A DNA stretch of 64,000 nucleotides from Sediminicoccus sp. KRV36 (GCF_023243115.1 NZ_CP085081.1:3162001-3226000); one strand, 5' to 3'. Numbered from the stretch's first letter, positions 25,663 to 35,649 are shown. The notes: generated by a model from the letters alone, not told the origin. Program-made: numbers and translations.

Positions 25663-26768
25663 TCGAGCAATTCCCGGTACAGGGCGATGGTGGCGGACTG
25701 CATCGCCTCCATGCTGGGCACGCGCAGCCTTGCGGCCTCGCCCATCGCGGCGCGCGTGCTGGCAGGCAGGGCCAATGCCGCGCGTATCCGGGCGGCCAGC
25801 GCCGGCACATCGCCGGGCGGAGTGAGCCAGCCGGTGACGCCATCCTCCACCGTCTCGCGCGGGCCACCGAGATCGGCCGCGATGACCAGGCGGGCCATGG
25901 CCTGGGCCTCGATCACCGTGCGGCCAAACGCCTCGGGCTCGATGCTGGCATGAATGACGAGATCGGCCGCCAGCAGTGCCGCCGGCATGTCCGCAATGTG
26001 ACCAGGCAGGCGGATGCGCCCTGCCACGCCGCACGCGGCGGCCAGTTCCTGCAATTCCCGCACATAGGCATCACGGCCCTGGGCATCGCCGGCCAGGACC
26101 GCGACGGCCCCCGGGATCTCCGCCAGAGCCTGCACCAGCACCCCCTGCCCTTTCCAGCGCGTCAGCCGCGCGGGCAGCAGGATGACGGGCGCGCCGGCCG
26201 GCAGCCCCCAGGCCGCACGCAGCTTGGCAATCCGGGCGGGGTCCACCGCTGCCGGATCAAACTGGCGCAAATCCACCCCGCGCGGGATGAGCCGCGGCGT
26301 CACGCCATGCGTGCCTTGGATATGCGCCGCGATATGCCGGCTGATCGCGATGACGCGATCCCCCCGCGCCATCACGGAATTGTAGAGCCGCTTGCCGGGA
26401 AATCCCTCGCCATAGGTGCCGTGATAGGTGGTCACGAAATCCGCGCCCGTCCGCCGCGCGGCAAGCCAGGCGGACCAGGCCGGCGCACGGGAGCGCGCAT
26501 GCAGGATGGCGATGCCCTCCGCCCGAACAAGCCCTGCCAAAGCGCCCGCATTGCGCCAGATCCCGAGCGGCGATTTGGTGGCCAGCGGCAAGGAGATGTG
26601 CCGCGCGCCCAGTGCCTCCAGCGCCGGCACCAGCCGCCCCCCCGCCGAGGCGACCAGGGCGCGGTAACCGGCCGCCTGGATCGCCTCGGCGATTTCCAGC
26701 GTACCGCGCTCGACACCCCCGGCATCAAGCCGGGGCAGCACCTGCAGGATGGCGGGAGGGGATGACAT
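25659..26768 (-). CDS. Glycosyltransferase family 4
   Basis: 369 aa from ATG 26768 (MSSPPAILQVLPRLDAGGVERGTLEIA), a GT-B fold enzyme. The Rossmann C-terminal half has VILLPARLTRWKGQGVLVQALAEIP and EAFGRTVIEAQAMARLVIAADLGGPRE, the nucleotide-sugar binding E-x7-E motif. It is followed by the coupled GT9 gene, so both probably act in surface polysaccharide or LPS synthesis. Confidence 0.92.
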   Translation of the reverse strand: MSSPPAILQVLPRLDAGGVERGTLEIAEAIQAAGYRALVASAGGRLVPALEALGARHISLPLATKSPLGIWRNAGALAGLVRAEGIAILHARSRAPAWSAWLAARRTGADFVTTYHGTYGEGFPGKRLYNSVMARGDRVIAISRHIAAHIQGTHGVTPRLIPRGVDLRQFDPAAVDPARIAKLRAAWGLPAGAPVILLPARLTRWKGQGVLVQALAEIPGAVAVLAGDAQGRDAYVRELQELAAACGVAGRIRLPGHIADMPAALLAADLVIHASIEPEAFGRTVIEAQAMARLVIAADLGGPRETVEDGVTGWLTPPGDVPALAARIRAALALPASTRAAMGEAARLRVPSMEAMQSATIALYRELLD

Positions 26769-26827
26769 GCCCTCCCCTGCTAACCTTCCGCATGGACGGC
26801 CGCAACCATGCGTGCCATGCCGCATCC

Positions 26828-27583
26828 ATGACGGAAGAACACGGAACGCTCGGACATCTGGCCTATCGGCGCCTTGCGGGCCGCGGGCCCGGCATCGTCT
26901 TCCTGGGCGGCTTCAACAGCGACATGACGGGCAGCAAGGCGGAATACCTGGCCGCCTGGTGCGCCGCCCGCGGCCAGGCTTTCCTGCGCTTCGACTATAG
27001 CGGCCACGGCACCTCGGGCGGGCGTTTCGAGGAGGGCAGCATCGGCCTCTGGGCCAGCGATGCGGAGCGCGTTCTGCTGGAACTGACGCAGGGCCCGCAA
27101 ATCCTGGTCGGCTCCTCCATGGGGGGCTGGATCGCTCTCCTGCTGGCGCAGCGCCACCCGGAGAGGCTTGCCGGGCTGGTCGGCATCGCCGCCGCACCGG
27201 ATTTCACCGAGGATCTGATGTGGGCGCAGTTTCCCCCGGCGGTCCGCGTCCAGATCGAGCGTGAGGGTTTCTGGTTGCGCCCCTCCGAATATGGCGCGCC
27301 CTATCCCATCACCCGCACGCTGATCGAGGATGGGCGGCGCCATCTCGTGCTGCGCGCGCCCTTGCCCATCACGGCGCCGGTGCGGCTGCTGCATGGCCAG
27401 CAGGATGCCGATGTGCCCTGGGCCCTCAGCCTGCGCATCGCGGAGATGATCACCGGCGGCGATGTGGAGGTGACGCTGGTCAAGCAGGGCGATCACCGCC
27501 TGTCCAAGCCGGATGAGCTGGCGCTACTGGGCCGGACGCTGGGCGCCCTGCTCCCCCCGCTCGGCCGCGAAAATCCCGGCTAG
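26828..27583 (+). CDS. Alpha/beta hydrolase, 251 aa
   Basis: ATG at 26828, with an earlier ATG at 26792. GFNSDMTGSKA, the nucleophile elbow GSSMGGW (Ser in G-x-S-x-G), a late Asp in GQQDADVPW and a His in GDHRLSKP form the catalytic triad. The region after GFNSDM resembles serine aminopeptidase/thioesterase types. It diverges from the GT4 gene by 59 bases, and its 3' end overlaps the convergent epimerase gene by 60 bases. Substrate unknown. Confidence 0.9.
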   Translation: MTEEHGTLGHLAYRRLAGRGPGIVFLGGFNSDMTGSKAEYLAAWCAARGQAFLRFDYSGHGTSGGRFEEGSIGLWASDAERVLLELTQGPQILVGSSMGGWIALLLAQRHPERLAGLVGIAAAPDFTEDLMWAQFPPAVRVQIEREGFWLRPSEYGAPYPITRTLIEDGRRHLVLRAPLPITAPVRLLHGQQDADVPWALSLRIAEMITGGDVEVTLVKQGDHRLSKPDELALLGRTLGALLPPLGRENPG

Positions 27584-28387
27584 CCCCTCGCGATAGCTCG
27601 GGAAGGCCCAGGCGATCCCGAGCGCCTGCTGCGTGCGGCGGCTGGCAACGCGCCGGCTTTCATCCCAGAAGCTGCGCCCCATCTCGCTCATCCGCGCATA
27701 GGCCTCGGCGAAGGGCGTGGGCGGTGGCGGGGCCACGCCGAGCAGGCGGCAGGCTTCGAGCGTGACATCGGCCTGGGTGCTCGGCTCGTCATCCACGAGA
27801 TGCAGCACCCGCGCCCCGGGGGCCGGGGGGCGGCTTGCCGCGGCCAGCACGGCGCGGGCGATATCATCACGATGGATCCGGCTGAAGCTGTGGCCCGGCT
27901 TGACCACGCATCGTGCGGTGCCGGCACGGACATCATCGAGCGGCGACCGGCCAGGGCCGTAGATGCCGCCCGTGCGAAACAGATCCACCGCGACGCCCGA
28001 CGCAAGATCGCGCCATTGATCCTCCGCCGCGAGGCGTCGGCGGCTGCGCTCCTGCCCGGGCGAGGGCGGCGTATCCTCCTCCACCCAGGCGCCCTGACGA
28101 TCGCCATAGACGCCCGTGGTGGAGAGATATCCCACCCAGCGCAGCGGCGCGGCCCGCAGCGCCGCCGCATGCCGCGCCCAGACCGGATCACCGGCGGGGC
28201 CCGGGGGGGCCGTGACCACCAGGTGAGTGGCGCCCGCCAGCAATGCCGGGTCATCGAAGGAGATGACACCAGGAGCCCCCCCCGGGTTGCGGGAGGTGAT
28301 CCGCGCCGCCCATCCCGAGCGTCGAGCGAGGTCCAGGATCGCCTCACCCGTATAGCCATTGCCGATGATCAGGAGGTTTTTCCGCAT
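27524..28387 (-). CDS. NAD(P)-dependent epimerase/dehydratase-like (YeeZ-type SDR)
   Basis: 287 aa from ATG 28387. An N-terminal Rossmann motif IIGNGYTGEAIL (G-x-G-x-x-G), a T-x-x-VYGDRQGAWVEEDT segment with the YxxxK-like region degraded, and HRDDIARAVLAA are those of the YeeZ/YwnB-type extended SDR family. The Tyr of the classical active site lies in GVYG. It shares 60 bases of convergent overlap with the hydrolase gene. Confidence 0.85.
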   Translation of the reverse strand: MRKNLLIIGNGYTGEAILDLARRSGWAARITSRNPGGAPGVISFDDPALLAGATHLVVTAPPGPAGDPVWARHAAALRAAPLRWVGYLSTTGVYGDRQGAWVEEDTPPSPGQERSRRRLAAEDQWRDLASGVAVDLFRTGGIYGPGRSPLDDVRAGTARCVVKPGHSFSRIHRDDIARAVLAAASRPPAPGARVLHLVDDEPSTQADVTLEACRLLGVAPPPPTPFAEAYARMSEMGRSFWDESRRVASRRTQQALGIAWAFPSYREGLAGIFAAERGEQGAQRPAQ

Positions 28388-28396
28388 GGGCGGAGC

Positions 28397-28891
28397 CTAC
28401 GCCTCCGCCAGCAAGGCCGCCACATCCAGGCGGCGGGTGAACATCGTCATGGCACCCTCCGCATCCTTGGGCCATTCCTCGCGCGGGCGGTCACGGTACA
28501 ATTCCACGCCATTGCCATCCGGGTCGCGCAGATACAGAGCCTCACTGACGCCGTGATCCGAGGCGCCGTCCAACTGCACCCCGGCCGCCAGGATCCGCTT
28601 GAGGACCGTCGCCAGGGCCACGCGGTCCGGATAGAGCAGCGCCACGTGATAGAGGCCGGTATGATGCGCGGGTGGCGCCGTGCCCCCCGCACTCTCCCAG
28701 GTGTTGAGCGCGATGTGGTGGTGGTAGCCGCCCGCGGAGAGGAAGGCGGCGCCCGGCCGTTCCAGCATGAGCGTCAGGCCCAGGGCATCACGCCAGAAGG
28801 TCAGCGCGCGGGGGATATCGGCCACCTTCAGATGGACATGACCGATGCGGGTTTCCGGGTGGGCCGTGAAGGCGGGGGATGTGTGTTCCAT
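28397..28891 (-). CDS. VOC-family protein (glyoxalase/extradiol dioxygenase fold)
   Basis: 164 aa from ATG 28891, nine bases upstream of the epimerase start. HVHLKVADIPRALTFWRDALGL and the paired second half GLYHVALLYPDRVALATVLKRIL...ALYLRDPDGNGVELYRDRP give the two beta-alpha-beta-beta-beta units, with His and Glu metal ligands (His in HVHLKV, His in YHVALL, Glu in GVELY). Enzymatic type not determined. Confidence 0.9.
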   Translation of the reverse strand: MEHTSPAFTAHPETRIGHVHLKVADIPRALTFWRDALGLTLMLERPGAAFLSAGGYHHHIALNTWESAGGTAPPAHHTGLYHVALLYPDRVALATVLKRILAAGVQLDGASDHGVSEALYLRDPDGNGVELYRDRPREEWPKDAEGAMTMFTRRLDVAALLAEA

Positions 28892-28991
28892 GGAGGCATG
28901 GTGGCACCTGGCGCGGGTGGCGCGCCAATCATCATCGTGAATGAGGGGCATCATTGGGGCTTTCGTCCCACGCCTGCTCGCCCCCTGCGCG

Positions 28992-29963
28992 TCAGCGCTC
29001 GGGTTCGACGCCCATGGCGCGGACCGTATCGCGAATGGCGATGATCTCAGCCTGAAGCCGCGCCTGGGCCGCCTCGGGCGTTTGCTCCGCGGGCGGGAAA
29101 ACCTCGGTGCCGAAGCTGGCGAAGCGGGTGCGCAGGGCAGGCTCGGCCAGGGCGTCCCGCAGCGCGCCGTTCAACCGCTCGATGATCAGGCGTGGTGTCG
29201 CGGCGGGCGCATAAATGGCGTTCCAGAGCAGCAATTCAAAGCCCGCGAACCCGACCTCGGCAAAGGCGGGCGTCTCAGGCAGGGCGGCCAGCCGTCCGCG
29301 CGTGGTGACGGCGAAGGGCCGCGCGGTGCCCCCCTGGACCTGCGCCAGCGCGGTGGTGGAAAGATCGCAGATCGTGTCCACCCGGCCCGCCAGCATGTCC
29401 TGCAGGGCCGGGGCACTGCCGCGATAGCCGATATCGTTGAACTTCACGCCCAGCCGATGCTGGATCATCAGGCTGCAGAGATGCACCGCCGAGCCGATGC
29501 CCGAATGACCCATGTTCAGGCGCTCGCCCTGGCTGCGCATCCAGGCCAGCAACCCGGCCGTATCGCCCACCGGCAGGTCCCGCCGCCCGATCAGCACCAG
29601 GGGGCCATAATTGATCAAGCCGATGGGCGCGAAGGCCGTCGCCGTGTCATAGGGCAAAGAGGCGTAGAGCGCCGCACCGCCCGGCAATGCCAAATGATTG
29701 AGCAGCAGCGTGTAGCCATCCGGCGCGCTGCGCGCCACGCGGGCCGAGCCGATGGTGCTGCCCGCGCCCGAGACATTTTCCACGAGGAACCGCTGCCCAA
29801 GCCGGGCGGAGAGCGCCTCGGCGACGAGGCGGCCCGTGGTATCGGACGGCCCGCCAGGTGCGAAGGCGACGATCAGCGTGACGGGGCGTGACGGATAGGC
29901 CGGATCAGCCTGGGCCGGCAGGCCGAGCAAGGCCATGCAGGCAAGGATCAGGGGCAGGCGCAT
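28992..29963 (-). CDS. Bug/TctC-type periplasmic substrate-binding protein
   Basis: 323 aa from ATG 29963, with a signal peptide (about 19 residues, cleaved after AQA). YPSRPVTLIVAFAPGGPSDTTGRLVAEAL and GYRGSAPALQDMLAGRVDTICD are the Bug family motifs that bind carboxylated ligands in the periplasm. Typical members work with TctAB membrane subunits, which are not here. Orphan; likely free binding protein or partner of a distant transporter. Confidence 0.92.
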   Translation of the reverse strand: MRLPLILACMALLGLPAQADPAYPSRPVTLIVAFAPGGPSDTTGRLVAEALSARLGQRFLVENVSGAGSTIGSARVARSAPDGYTLLLNHLALPGGAALYASLPYDTATAFAPIGLINYGPLVLIGRRDLPVGDTAGLLAWMRSQGERLNMGHSGIGSAVHLCSLMIQHRLGVKFNDIGYRGSAPALQDMLAGRVDTICDLSTTALAQVQGGTARPFAVTTRGRLAALPETPAFAEVGFAGFELLLWNAIYAPAATPRLIIERLNGALRDALAEPALRTRFASFGTEVFPPAEQTPEAAQARLQAEIIAIRDTVRAMGVEPER

Positions 29964-30017
29964 CTCGTCTCCTGGCGAATATGACGCCGGAAACCTGCAA
30001 AATCCACGCCAGGCCCA

Positions 30018-31082
30018 TCAGGCCGTGGCGCGGCCCTCCTCGACGGCATGGCAGGCGACCATCGCGTCACCCAGCGGCAGCGCAGACCCAGCCCGGGGCG
30101 ATGTCACCACCGGCTTCATCACCGGCACTTCCGCCTTGCATCGCGCATTCGCCAGCGCGCAGCGCGGATGGAAGGTGCAGCCCGAAGGTGGCGAAATCGG
30201 CGAAGGCACCTCACCCCCCACGGGAATGCGCTGCCGCCCGGTCATCTCCAGATCGGGGATCGCTTCCATCAAGGCCCGCGTATAGGGGTGGCGCGGCGCC
30301 TCGAAGAGCGTCTCCGCCGGCGAAAGCTCCACCAGCTTGCCCAGATACATCACGCCGATGCGGTCACTCACCTGGCGCACGACCGCGAGGTTGTGGCTGA
30401 TGAAGAGATAGGTCAGCCCAAGCCGCGTCTGCAGTTCCTTCATCAGGTTCAGGATTTGCGCCTGCACGCTGACATCGAGTGCGGAGGTCGGCTCATCGCA
30501 GACCAGGAATTCCGGGTTGGAGGAAAGAGCGCGCGCAATGGAAATGCGCTGGCGCTGCCCGCCGGAGAACTCATGCGGGTATTTCTGCCCATCCAGGGGA
30601 GAGAGCCCGACCTGCGTCAGCAATTCGCCCACACGGGCCAGGATGGCCTGCTTGTCCTGCATCAGGCCAAAGGCGCGAATCGGCTCGGCCACAATATCCA
30701 CCACCCGCCAGCGCGGATTGAGCGAGGCATAGGGGTCCTGGAAGATCATCTGCATGCGGCTGCGCTGCTTGGAATCGGCACGCGCCAGAGAGAGATCCTG
30801 CCCATCGAACATCACGCGGCCGCGCGTGGTCGGATACAGCCCCACCACCAGACGCGCGACGGTTGATTTGCCGCAGCCGCTTTCGCCGACGAGCGACAGC
30901 GTCGTGCCCTTCGGAATATCAAACGAAAGCCCATCCACCGCGCGCAAGGTGCGCTTGCCCTCACGCGCGATCAGGCGCTGGAGCAGCGGCTTCGAGACAT
31001 CGAAATACCGCGCCACATCCTGCGCGGCGAGCATCGGCGTTCCAGAGGCGTGGCCGCCCGAGTGATCAGACGCGCTGCTCAT
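30018..31082 (-). CDS. Dipeptide/oligopeptide ABC transporter ATP-binding protein (DppF/OppF-type)
   Basis: 354 aa from ATG 31082, overlapping the DppD-type gene by four bases. Walker A GESGCGKST, signature SGGQRQRISIARAL and Walker B FLVCDEPTSALD; the C-terminal Cys-rich oligopeptide tail (CTFHPRCALANARC) is typical. Last gene of the five-gene importer. Confidence 0.94.
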   Translation of the reverse strand: MSSASDHSGGHASGTPMLAAQDVARYFDVSKPLLQRLIAREGKRTLRAVDGLSFDIPKGTTLSLVGESGCGKSTVARLVVGLYPTTRGRVMFDGQDLSLARADSKQRSRMQMIFQDPYASLNPRWRVVDIVAEPIRAFGLMQDKQAILARVGELLTQVGLSPLDGQKYPHEFSGGQRQRISIARALSSNPEFLVCDEPTSALDVSVQAQILNLMKELQTRLGLTYLFISHNLAVVRQVSDRIGVMYLGKLVELSPAETLFEAPRHPYTRALMEAIPDLEMTGRQRIPVGGEVPSPISPPSGCTFHPRCALANARCKAEVPVMKPVVTSPRAGSALPLGDAMVACHAVEEGRATA

Positions 31083-32050
31083 CGGGCGCCCTCCCCGTAG
31101 AGCCAGCAGGCGGCGCGGGTGGTGCCCGCATCCAGCAACTCGGGCCGCTCCTCACGGCAGCGGTCAAAGACCTGCGGGCAGCGTGGGTTGTAGGCGCAGC
31201 CCTTCGGGATGGCGGTCAGACGCGGCATGGCGCCGTCAATCTGCTGCAAGCGTTCGACGCGGCGATCCAACGGCGGAATGCTGCCCATCAGCCCCTGCGA
31301 ATAGGGGTGGCGCGCGTGGCGCACCACCTCCCGCACGGGCCCGATTTCACCGATGCGGCCAGCATACATGACGGCCACGCGGTCCGCGGTTTCGGCGATC
31401 ACGCCCATATCATGCGTGACGAGCATCATCGCCGTCCCCTTCTCGCGCGCCAGGGTCTTCAGCATGGCGATGACCTGCGCCTGGATCGAGACATCGAGCG
31501 CGGTGGTGGGCTCATCCGCCACGATCAGCTTGGGCTCGGCGCAGAGGGCGAGTGCGATCACCACGCGCTGCCGCATGCCGCCGGAAAATTCGTGCGGGTA
31601 GCTGTCAATGCGCTCCCGCGCGGCGGGGATTCCAACGAGTTCGAGCCAGCCGATCGCCTTCTCCCGCGCCTCGCCCGGGCCGATGGGCAGATGCGTCGTC
31701 ATCGTCTCCACCAGCTGGCGGCCGATGGTGTACAGCGGGTTCAGCGTGGTCAGCGGGTCCTGGAAGATGGCGCCGATCTGGCGGCCGCGGATCTGGCGCA
31801 TCTGTTCATAGGGCAGGTTATCAATGCGCCGGCCTTCCAGGAGAATCTGGCCCGAGGCGATGCGCCCCGGTGGCTCCAGCAGGCCGATGATGGCGGCCCC
31901 CGTCATGGATTTGCCGGCCCCCGATTCGCCGACCACGCCCAGCACCTCGCCAGGGGCGATGTCGAAGGAAACGTCATCGAGGGCGACCAACGTCCCGCGC
32001 CGCGTCGGGAATTCGACGCGGAGATTTTTGACCTGAAGAAGCGGCGTCAT
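31079..32050 (-). CDS. Dipeptide/oligopeptide ABC transporter ATP-binding protein (DppD/OppD-type)
   Basis: 323 aa from ATG 32050. Walker A is GESGAGKSM, where Met follows the catalytic Lys-Ser instead of the usual Thr; signature SGGMRQRVVIALAL and Walker B LIVADEPTTALD are complete. The C-terminal CAYNPRCPQVFDRC pattern is the OppD tail. Pairs with the DppF-type protein as the heterodimeric motor. Confidence 0.94.
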   Translation of the reverse strand: MTPLLQVKNLRVEFPTRRGTLVALDDVSFDIAPGEVLGVVGESGAGKSMTGAAIIGLLEPPGRIASGQILLEGRRIDNLPYEQMRQIRGRQIGAIFQDPLTTLNPLYTIGRQLVETMTTHLPIGPGEAREKAIGWLELVGIPAARERIDSYPHEFSGGMRQRVVIALALCAEPKLIVADEPTTALDVSIQAQVIAMLKTLAREKGTAMMLVTHDMGVIAETADRVAVMYAGRIGEIGPVREVVRHARHPYSQGLMGSIPPLDRRVERLQQIDGAMPRLTAIPKGCAYNPRCPQVFDRCREERPELLDAGTTRAACWLYGEGAR

Positions 32051-32106
32051 CGCACATCCCCATGCGGGAGCGAAGCGACGAACAGGGGCAAGTTGATCGA
32101 CACCAT

Positions 32107-33009
32107 CTATCGCAGCCTCGGGTTCAATGCGTCGCGCAGCCAGTCGCCCAGGAGATTCACTGAGAGGACCATCACGATCAGGGCGATGCCGGGGAAGATC
32201 GTGATCCACCATTCGCCAGAAAACAGGAAGTCATTGCCGATGCGGATGAGCGTGCCGAGCGAGGGCTGGGTCGGTGGCACGCCGACGCCCAGGAAGCTCA
32301 GTGTGGCCTCTGCCAGGATGGCAAAGCCCAGGTTCAGCGTGGCGATGACCAGCACGGGGGACATCACATTGGGCAGCACATGGCTGCGCATGATGCGCAA
32401 GGGCGAGAGCCCGATGACGCGCGCCGCCTGCACATATTCCTTGTTGCGCTCCACCAGCGTCGAGCCGCGCACGGTGCGGGCGAATTGCGGCCAGTTGGAA
32501 ATGCCGATGGCGAAGATCACGACGAACAGCGCGACCTCGCTATGCGTCTCGCGCGGGAGGACGGCGCGCACAACGCCATCAATCAGCAGCGCGACCAGGA
32601 TGGAGGGAAAGGTCAGCTGGATATCGGCAATGCGCATCAGCAGCGCATCCACCTTGCCGCCCAGATAGCCGGCCAACAGCCCGACCGTGACGCCCACCAG
32701 CGTCGAGAAGATCACCGCGGCGAAGCCCACCAGCAGCGAGACGCGGGCGCCATACATGATGGCGGAGAGCATGTCCCGCCCCTGGTCATCGGTGCCGAGG
32801 GGATAGCTGCGTTCGCCTTCCGACTGCCAGGCCGGTGGCTTGAAGGCGTCCATGAGTTGCAGCGAAGCAAGATCAAAGGGGTTGTGTGGCGCCAGGAGTG
32901 GCGCCAGCACCGCGCCCGCGATGCAGATGAAGGCCACGATGGCCGAGATCACCGTGATGGGAGAGCGCGTGAAGCTCCACCAGATGTCTGAGTCGAAGAA
33001 GGCTTTCAT
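32107..33009 (-). CDS. Dipeptide/oligopeptide ABC permease (DppC/OppC-type)
   Basis: 300 aa from ATG 33009, one base from the DppB-type stop. N-terminal membrane helix (about 19-40), five further helices, the GTDDQGRDMLSAIMYGARVSLLVGF segment and the EAA loop VQAARVIGLSPLRIMRSHVLPNV that contacts the ATPases. Partner of the DppB-type permease. Confidence 0.94.
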   Translation of the reverse strand: MKAFFDSDIWWSFTRSPITVISAIVAFICIAGAVLAPLLAPHNPFDLASLQLMDAFKPPAWQSEGERSYPLGTDDQGRDMLSAIMYGARVSLLVGFAAVIFSTLVGVTVGLLAGYLGGKVDALLMRIADIQLTFPSILVALLIDGVVRAVLPRETHSEVALFVVIFAIGISNWPQFARTVRGSTLVERNKEYVQAARVIGLSPLRIMRSHVLPNVMSPVLVIATLNLGFAILAEATLSFLGVGVPPTQPSLGTLIRIGNDFLFSGEWWITIFPGIALIVMVLSVNLLGDWLRDALNPRLR

Positions 33010-33010
33010 C

Positions 33011-33991
33011 TCAGTGTCCCTTCCCCCGGCCCACGCGCAACCTGGGGTCCACCGCGTAATAGAGCAGGTCCACAATGAGGTTGATGGTCACGAAGACCAG
33101 CGCGATCAGCATGAGATAGGCCGCCATCACGGGAATGTCGGCAGCCCCTACGCTCTGGATGAACAGCAGCCCCATGCCGGGCCACTGGAACACCGTCTCG
33201 GTCACGATGGCGAAGGCGATGATGCCACCCAATTGCAGCCCGGCAATGGTGATGACGGGCACCAGCGTATTCTTCAGCGCATGGCCGAAATTCACGGCCC
33301 GGTTGGGCAGGCCGCGGGCGCGCGCGAATTTGATGTAGTCGGTCCGCAGCACCTCCATCATCTCGCTGCGCACCAAGCGCATGATGAGGGTGAGCTGGAA
33401 TAGCCCGAGTGTGATAGCCGGCAGGATCAAGGCCTTCAGCCCGGACCAGGTGAAAAAGCCCGAGGACCACCAGCCGAAGCGCGTCACATCGCCACGCCCG
33501 AAACTGGGCAGCCAGCCGAGCCAGACGGAAAACGTCAGGATCAGCAGAATCCCGATGAGGAAGGTCGGCAGTGAAACGCCGACCAGGCTGAAGGTCAGGA
33601 AAAAGCGGCTCAGCCAGGAATTGCGATAAAGGCCGGTATAGACGCCCATCGGCACGCCGATCAGCAAGGCCAGGATCGCAGCACTCAGCGCCAGTTCCAG
33701 GGTGGCCGGCGCACGCTCGGCGATGAGTTCCGCAACGGGGCGGGAGAGGCGGTAGGACAGCCCGAATTCGCCCTGCACCGCATTGCCGACAAAGGTGGCG
33801 AACTGGACGAAGAAGGGCTTGTCGAGCCCAAGGTCACGGACCAGCGCATCTCGCTGCGCCTCGGTGAAGTCCTGCCCGAGCATGATCGCCACGGGATCGC
33901 CCACATAGGCGAACATGGCGAAGCTGATGAGCGAGACGACGAACATCACCGGCAGGGCCTGGAGAATGCGGGAGATGATGAAGGAAAACAT
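33011..33991 (-). CDS. Dipeptide/oligopeptide ABC permease (DppB/OppB-type)
   Basis: 326 aa from ATG 33991. Family start ISRILQALPVMFVVSLISFAMF; the periplasmic loop with GLDKPFFVQFATFVGNAVQGEFGLSYR; five more helices; and the EAA loop KFARARGLPNRAVNFGHALKNTLVPV. It follows the binding-protein gene by 33 bases. Confidence 0.95.
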   Translation of the reverse strand: MFSFIISRILQALPVMFVVSLISFAMFAYVGDPVAIMLGQDFTEAQRDALVRDLGLDKPFFVQFATFVGNAVQGEFGLSYRLSRPVAELIAERAPATLELALSAAILALLIGVPMGVYTGLYRNSWLSRFFLTFSLVGVSLPTFLIGILLILTFSVWLGWLPSFGRGDVTRFGWWSSGFFTWSGLKALILPAITLGLFQLTLIMRLVRSEMMEVLRTDYIKFARARGLPNRAVNFGHALKNTLVPVITIAGLQLGGIIAFAIVTETVFQWPGMGLLFIQSVGAADIPVMAAYLMLIALVFVTINLIVDLLYYAVDPRLRVGRGKGH

Positions 33992-34024
33992 GTGGCTATC
34001 CCCTGGCCCTGACCGCCATGCGCC

Positions 34025-35605
34025 TCAATTCACCACAGCCCAGCGGAAATAGGGCTGGTTATTGGCCATGTGCGGGATGGTGAGCGTGCTGCGCATCGCC
34101 CAGGGGATCATCTGGTGGTGCAGCGGGATATGCGGGACATCCTCCCGGTACAGCCGCAGCGCCTCGCGGATCGTGGCCTGGCGGGCCTCGCCCGTTTCGA
34201 CCTTCATGCGCTGGATCAGCGCATCCATGGCCGGGTTGGAATAGCGGCCGTAATTCCAGATGCCATCGCCCTGGGCGCCATTGCGCGTGGCCAGCAGCGA
34301 CTGGAAGGAATACAGCGCATCCAGCGTCGGCACGCCCCAGCCCAGCATGTAGATGCTGGTGTCGTCGCGCTGGATTTTCGCGAAAAAGGGAGCAAGCGGC
34401 ATGGAATTCAACCGTGCCCGCACGCCGACCCGCGCCCACATCGCCACGATGGCCTGGCAGATCTGCTCGTCATTGATGTAGCGGTTGTTGGAGCAGTCGA
34501 GCGTGATCTCAAAGCCGTTCGGATAGCCGGCCTCGGCCAGCAAGGCGCGGGCGCGCGCCGCATCGAAGGGCAGGCGCACATCCTCCTCACGTGCAAAGCC
34601 ATTCACCTGCTCGGGAAAGAGCGTGCCGGTGACGACGCTCTGGTTGCGCATGGTGGTGCGATGGATCGCCTGGATATCAATCGCGTGATAGAGCGCCCGC
34701 CGCACGCGGACATCGCGCAGCGGATTGCGGCCGCGCACGTCGGAATAGAGCAGCTCATCCCGCGCCACATCCATGGCGAGGAAGATGGTGCGCACTTCCG
34801 GGCCTTCGAGCACGCGCAATCCCTGCGAATTGCGCAGCCGCGCCAGATCCTGCAGCGGCGGGTCCATCACGAAGTCAATTTCGTTCGACAGCAGCGCCGC
34901 AACGCGCGTCGCATCGCTCGCGATGGGGCGGAAGACGATCTCGGTCACGTTGCCGGCATTGGCCGGCACCTGCCAGCCCCACCAATCGGCGTTGCGCGCC
35001 AGGACGGTCCGCACATCGGGCTCGCGCGAGGCGAGCCGGAAAGCGCCCGTGCCGTTGGTGTTGCGGGTGGTGTGCATCTCCTCACGCTGGCGGGTGTTCT
35101 GCGGACGGGCGGCATTGTTCCGCTCGCTCCAGGAGCGGGACATCATGAAGACGGAAGCGAGCTTGTTGGGCAGGATCGGGTCCGGTGCCTTGGTGATGAT
35201 GTCCACCGTCAGCGCATCCACCGCGACGGCGCGCTCGATCGTATCCACGAAGATGCCGAAATTGCTGGTGGGCGCCAGGGCGCGGGTGATGCTGAACACC
35301 ACGTCATCGCTGGTGAAGGCCTCGCCCTCATGGAAGCGGACATTGGGGCGGAGCGTGAAGCGCCAGCGCGTCGGCTCCTCCAGCGTCCAGGCGGTGGCGA
35401 GCCCGGGTTCGAGGCCAAGCTGCGCGTTGCGGCTGATCAGGCTGTCATAGATCTGTTGCAGCACCATGGTGACGGTGCCGACATTCTGGCTGTGCGGGTC
35501 CATCGTGTTCGGATCGCCACTCGCGGCCCAGCGCACGGTCCGTGCCTCGGCAACACCCATAATCAGCGCCGCGACAATGGTCGCGGCCCGCCACAAAGCG
35601 ATCAT
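34025..35605 (-). CDS. Family 5 extracellular solute-binding protein (DppA/OppA-type)
   Basis: 526 aa from ATG 35605, with a signal peptide to about residue 22. TVRWAASGDPNTMDPHSQNVGTV, RWRFTLRPNVRFHEGEAFTSDDVVFSITRAL and LRDVRVRRALYHAIDIQAIHR are the SBP_bac_5 motifs. It binds peptide (or another amide ligand) for the four downstream importer genes. First gene of the operon. The longer frame to 35704 overlaps the next gene's 3' end. Confidence 0.94.
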   Translation of the reverse strand: MIALWRAATIVAALIMGVAEARTVRWAASGDPNTMDPHSQNVGTVTMVLQQIYDSLISRNAQLGLEPGLATAWTLEEPTRWRFTLRPNVRFHEGEAFTSDDVVFSITRALAPTSNFGIFVDTIERAVAVDALTVDIITKAPDPILPNKLASVFMMSRSWSERNNAARPQNTRQREEMHTTRNTNGTGAFRLASREPDVRTVLARNADWWGWQVPANAGNVTEIVFRPIASDATRVAALLSNEIDFVMDPPLQDLARLRNSQGLRVLEGPEVRTIFLAMDVARDELLYSDVRGRNPLRDVRVRRALYHAIDIQAIHRTTMRNQSVVTGTLFPEQVNGFAREEDVRLPFDAARARALLAEAGYPNGFEITLDCSNNRYINDEQICQAIVAMWARVGVRARLNSMPLAPFFAKIQRDDTSIYMLGWGVPTLDALYSFQSLLATRNGAQGDGIWNYGRYSNPAMDALIQRMKVETGEARQATIREALRLYREDVPHIPLHHQMIPWAMRSTLTIPHMANNQPYFRWAVVN

Positions 35606-35649
35606 TTGATGTCTCCCGAACCCCCGGCCTGTTCGGCCCGAAGCGCCCG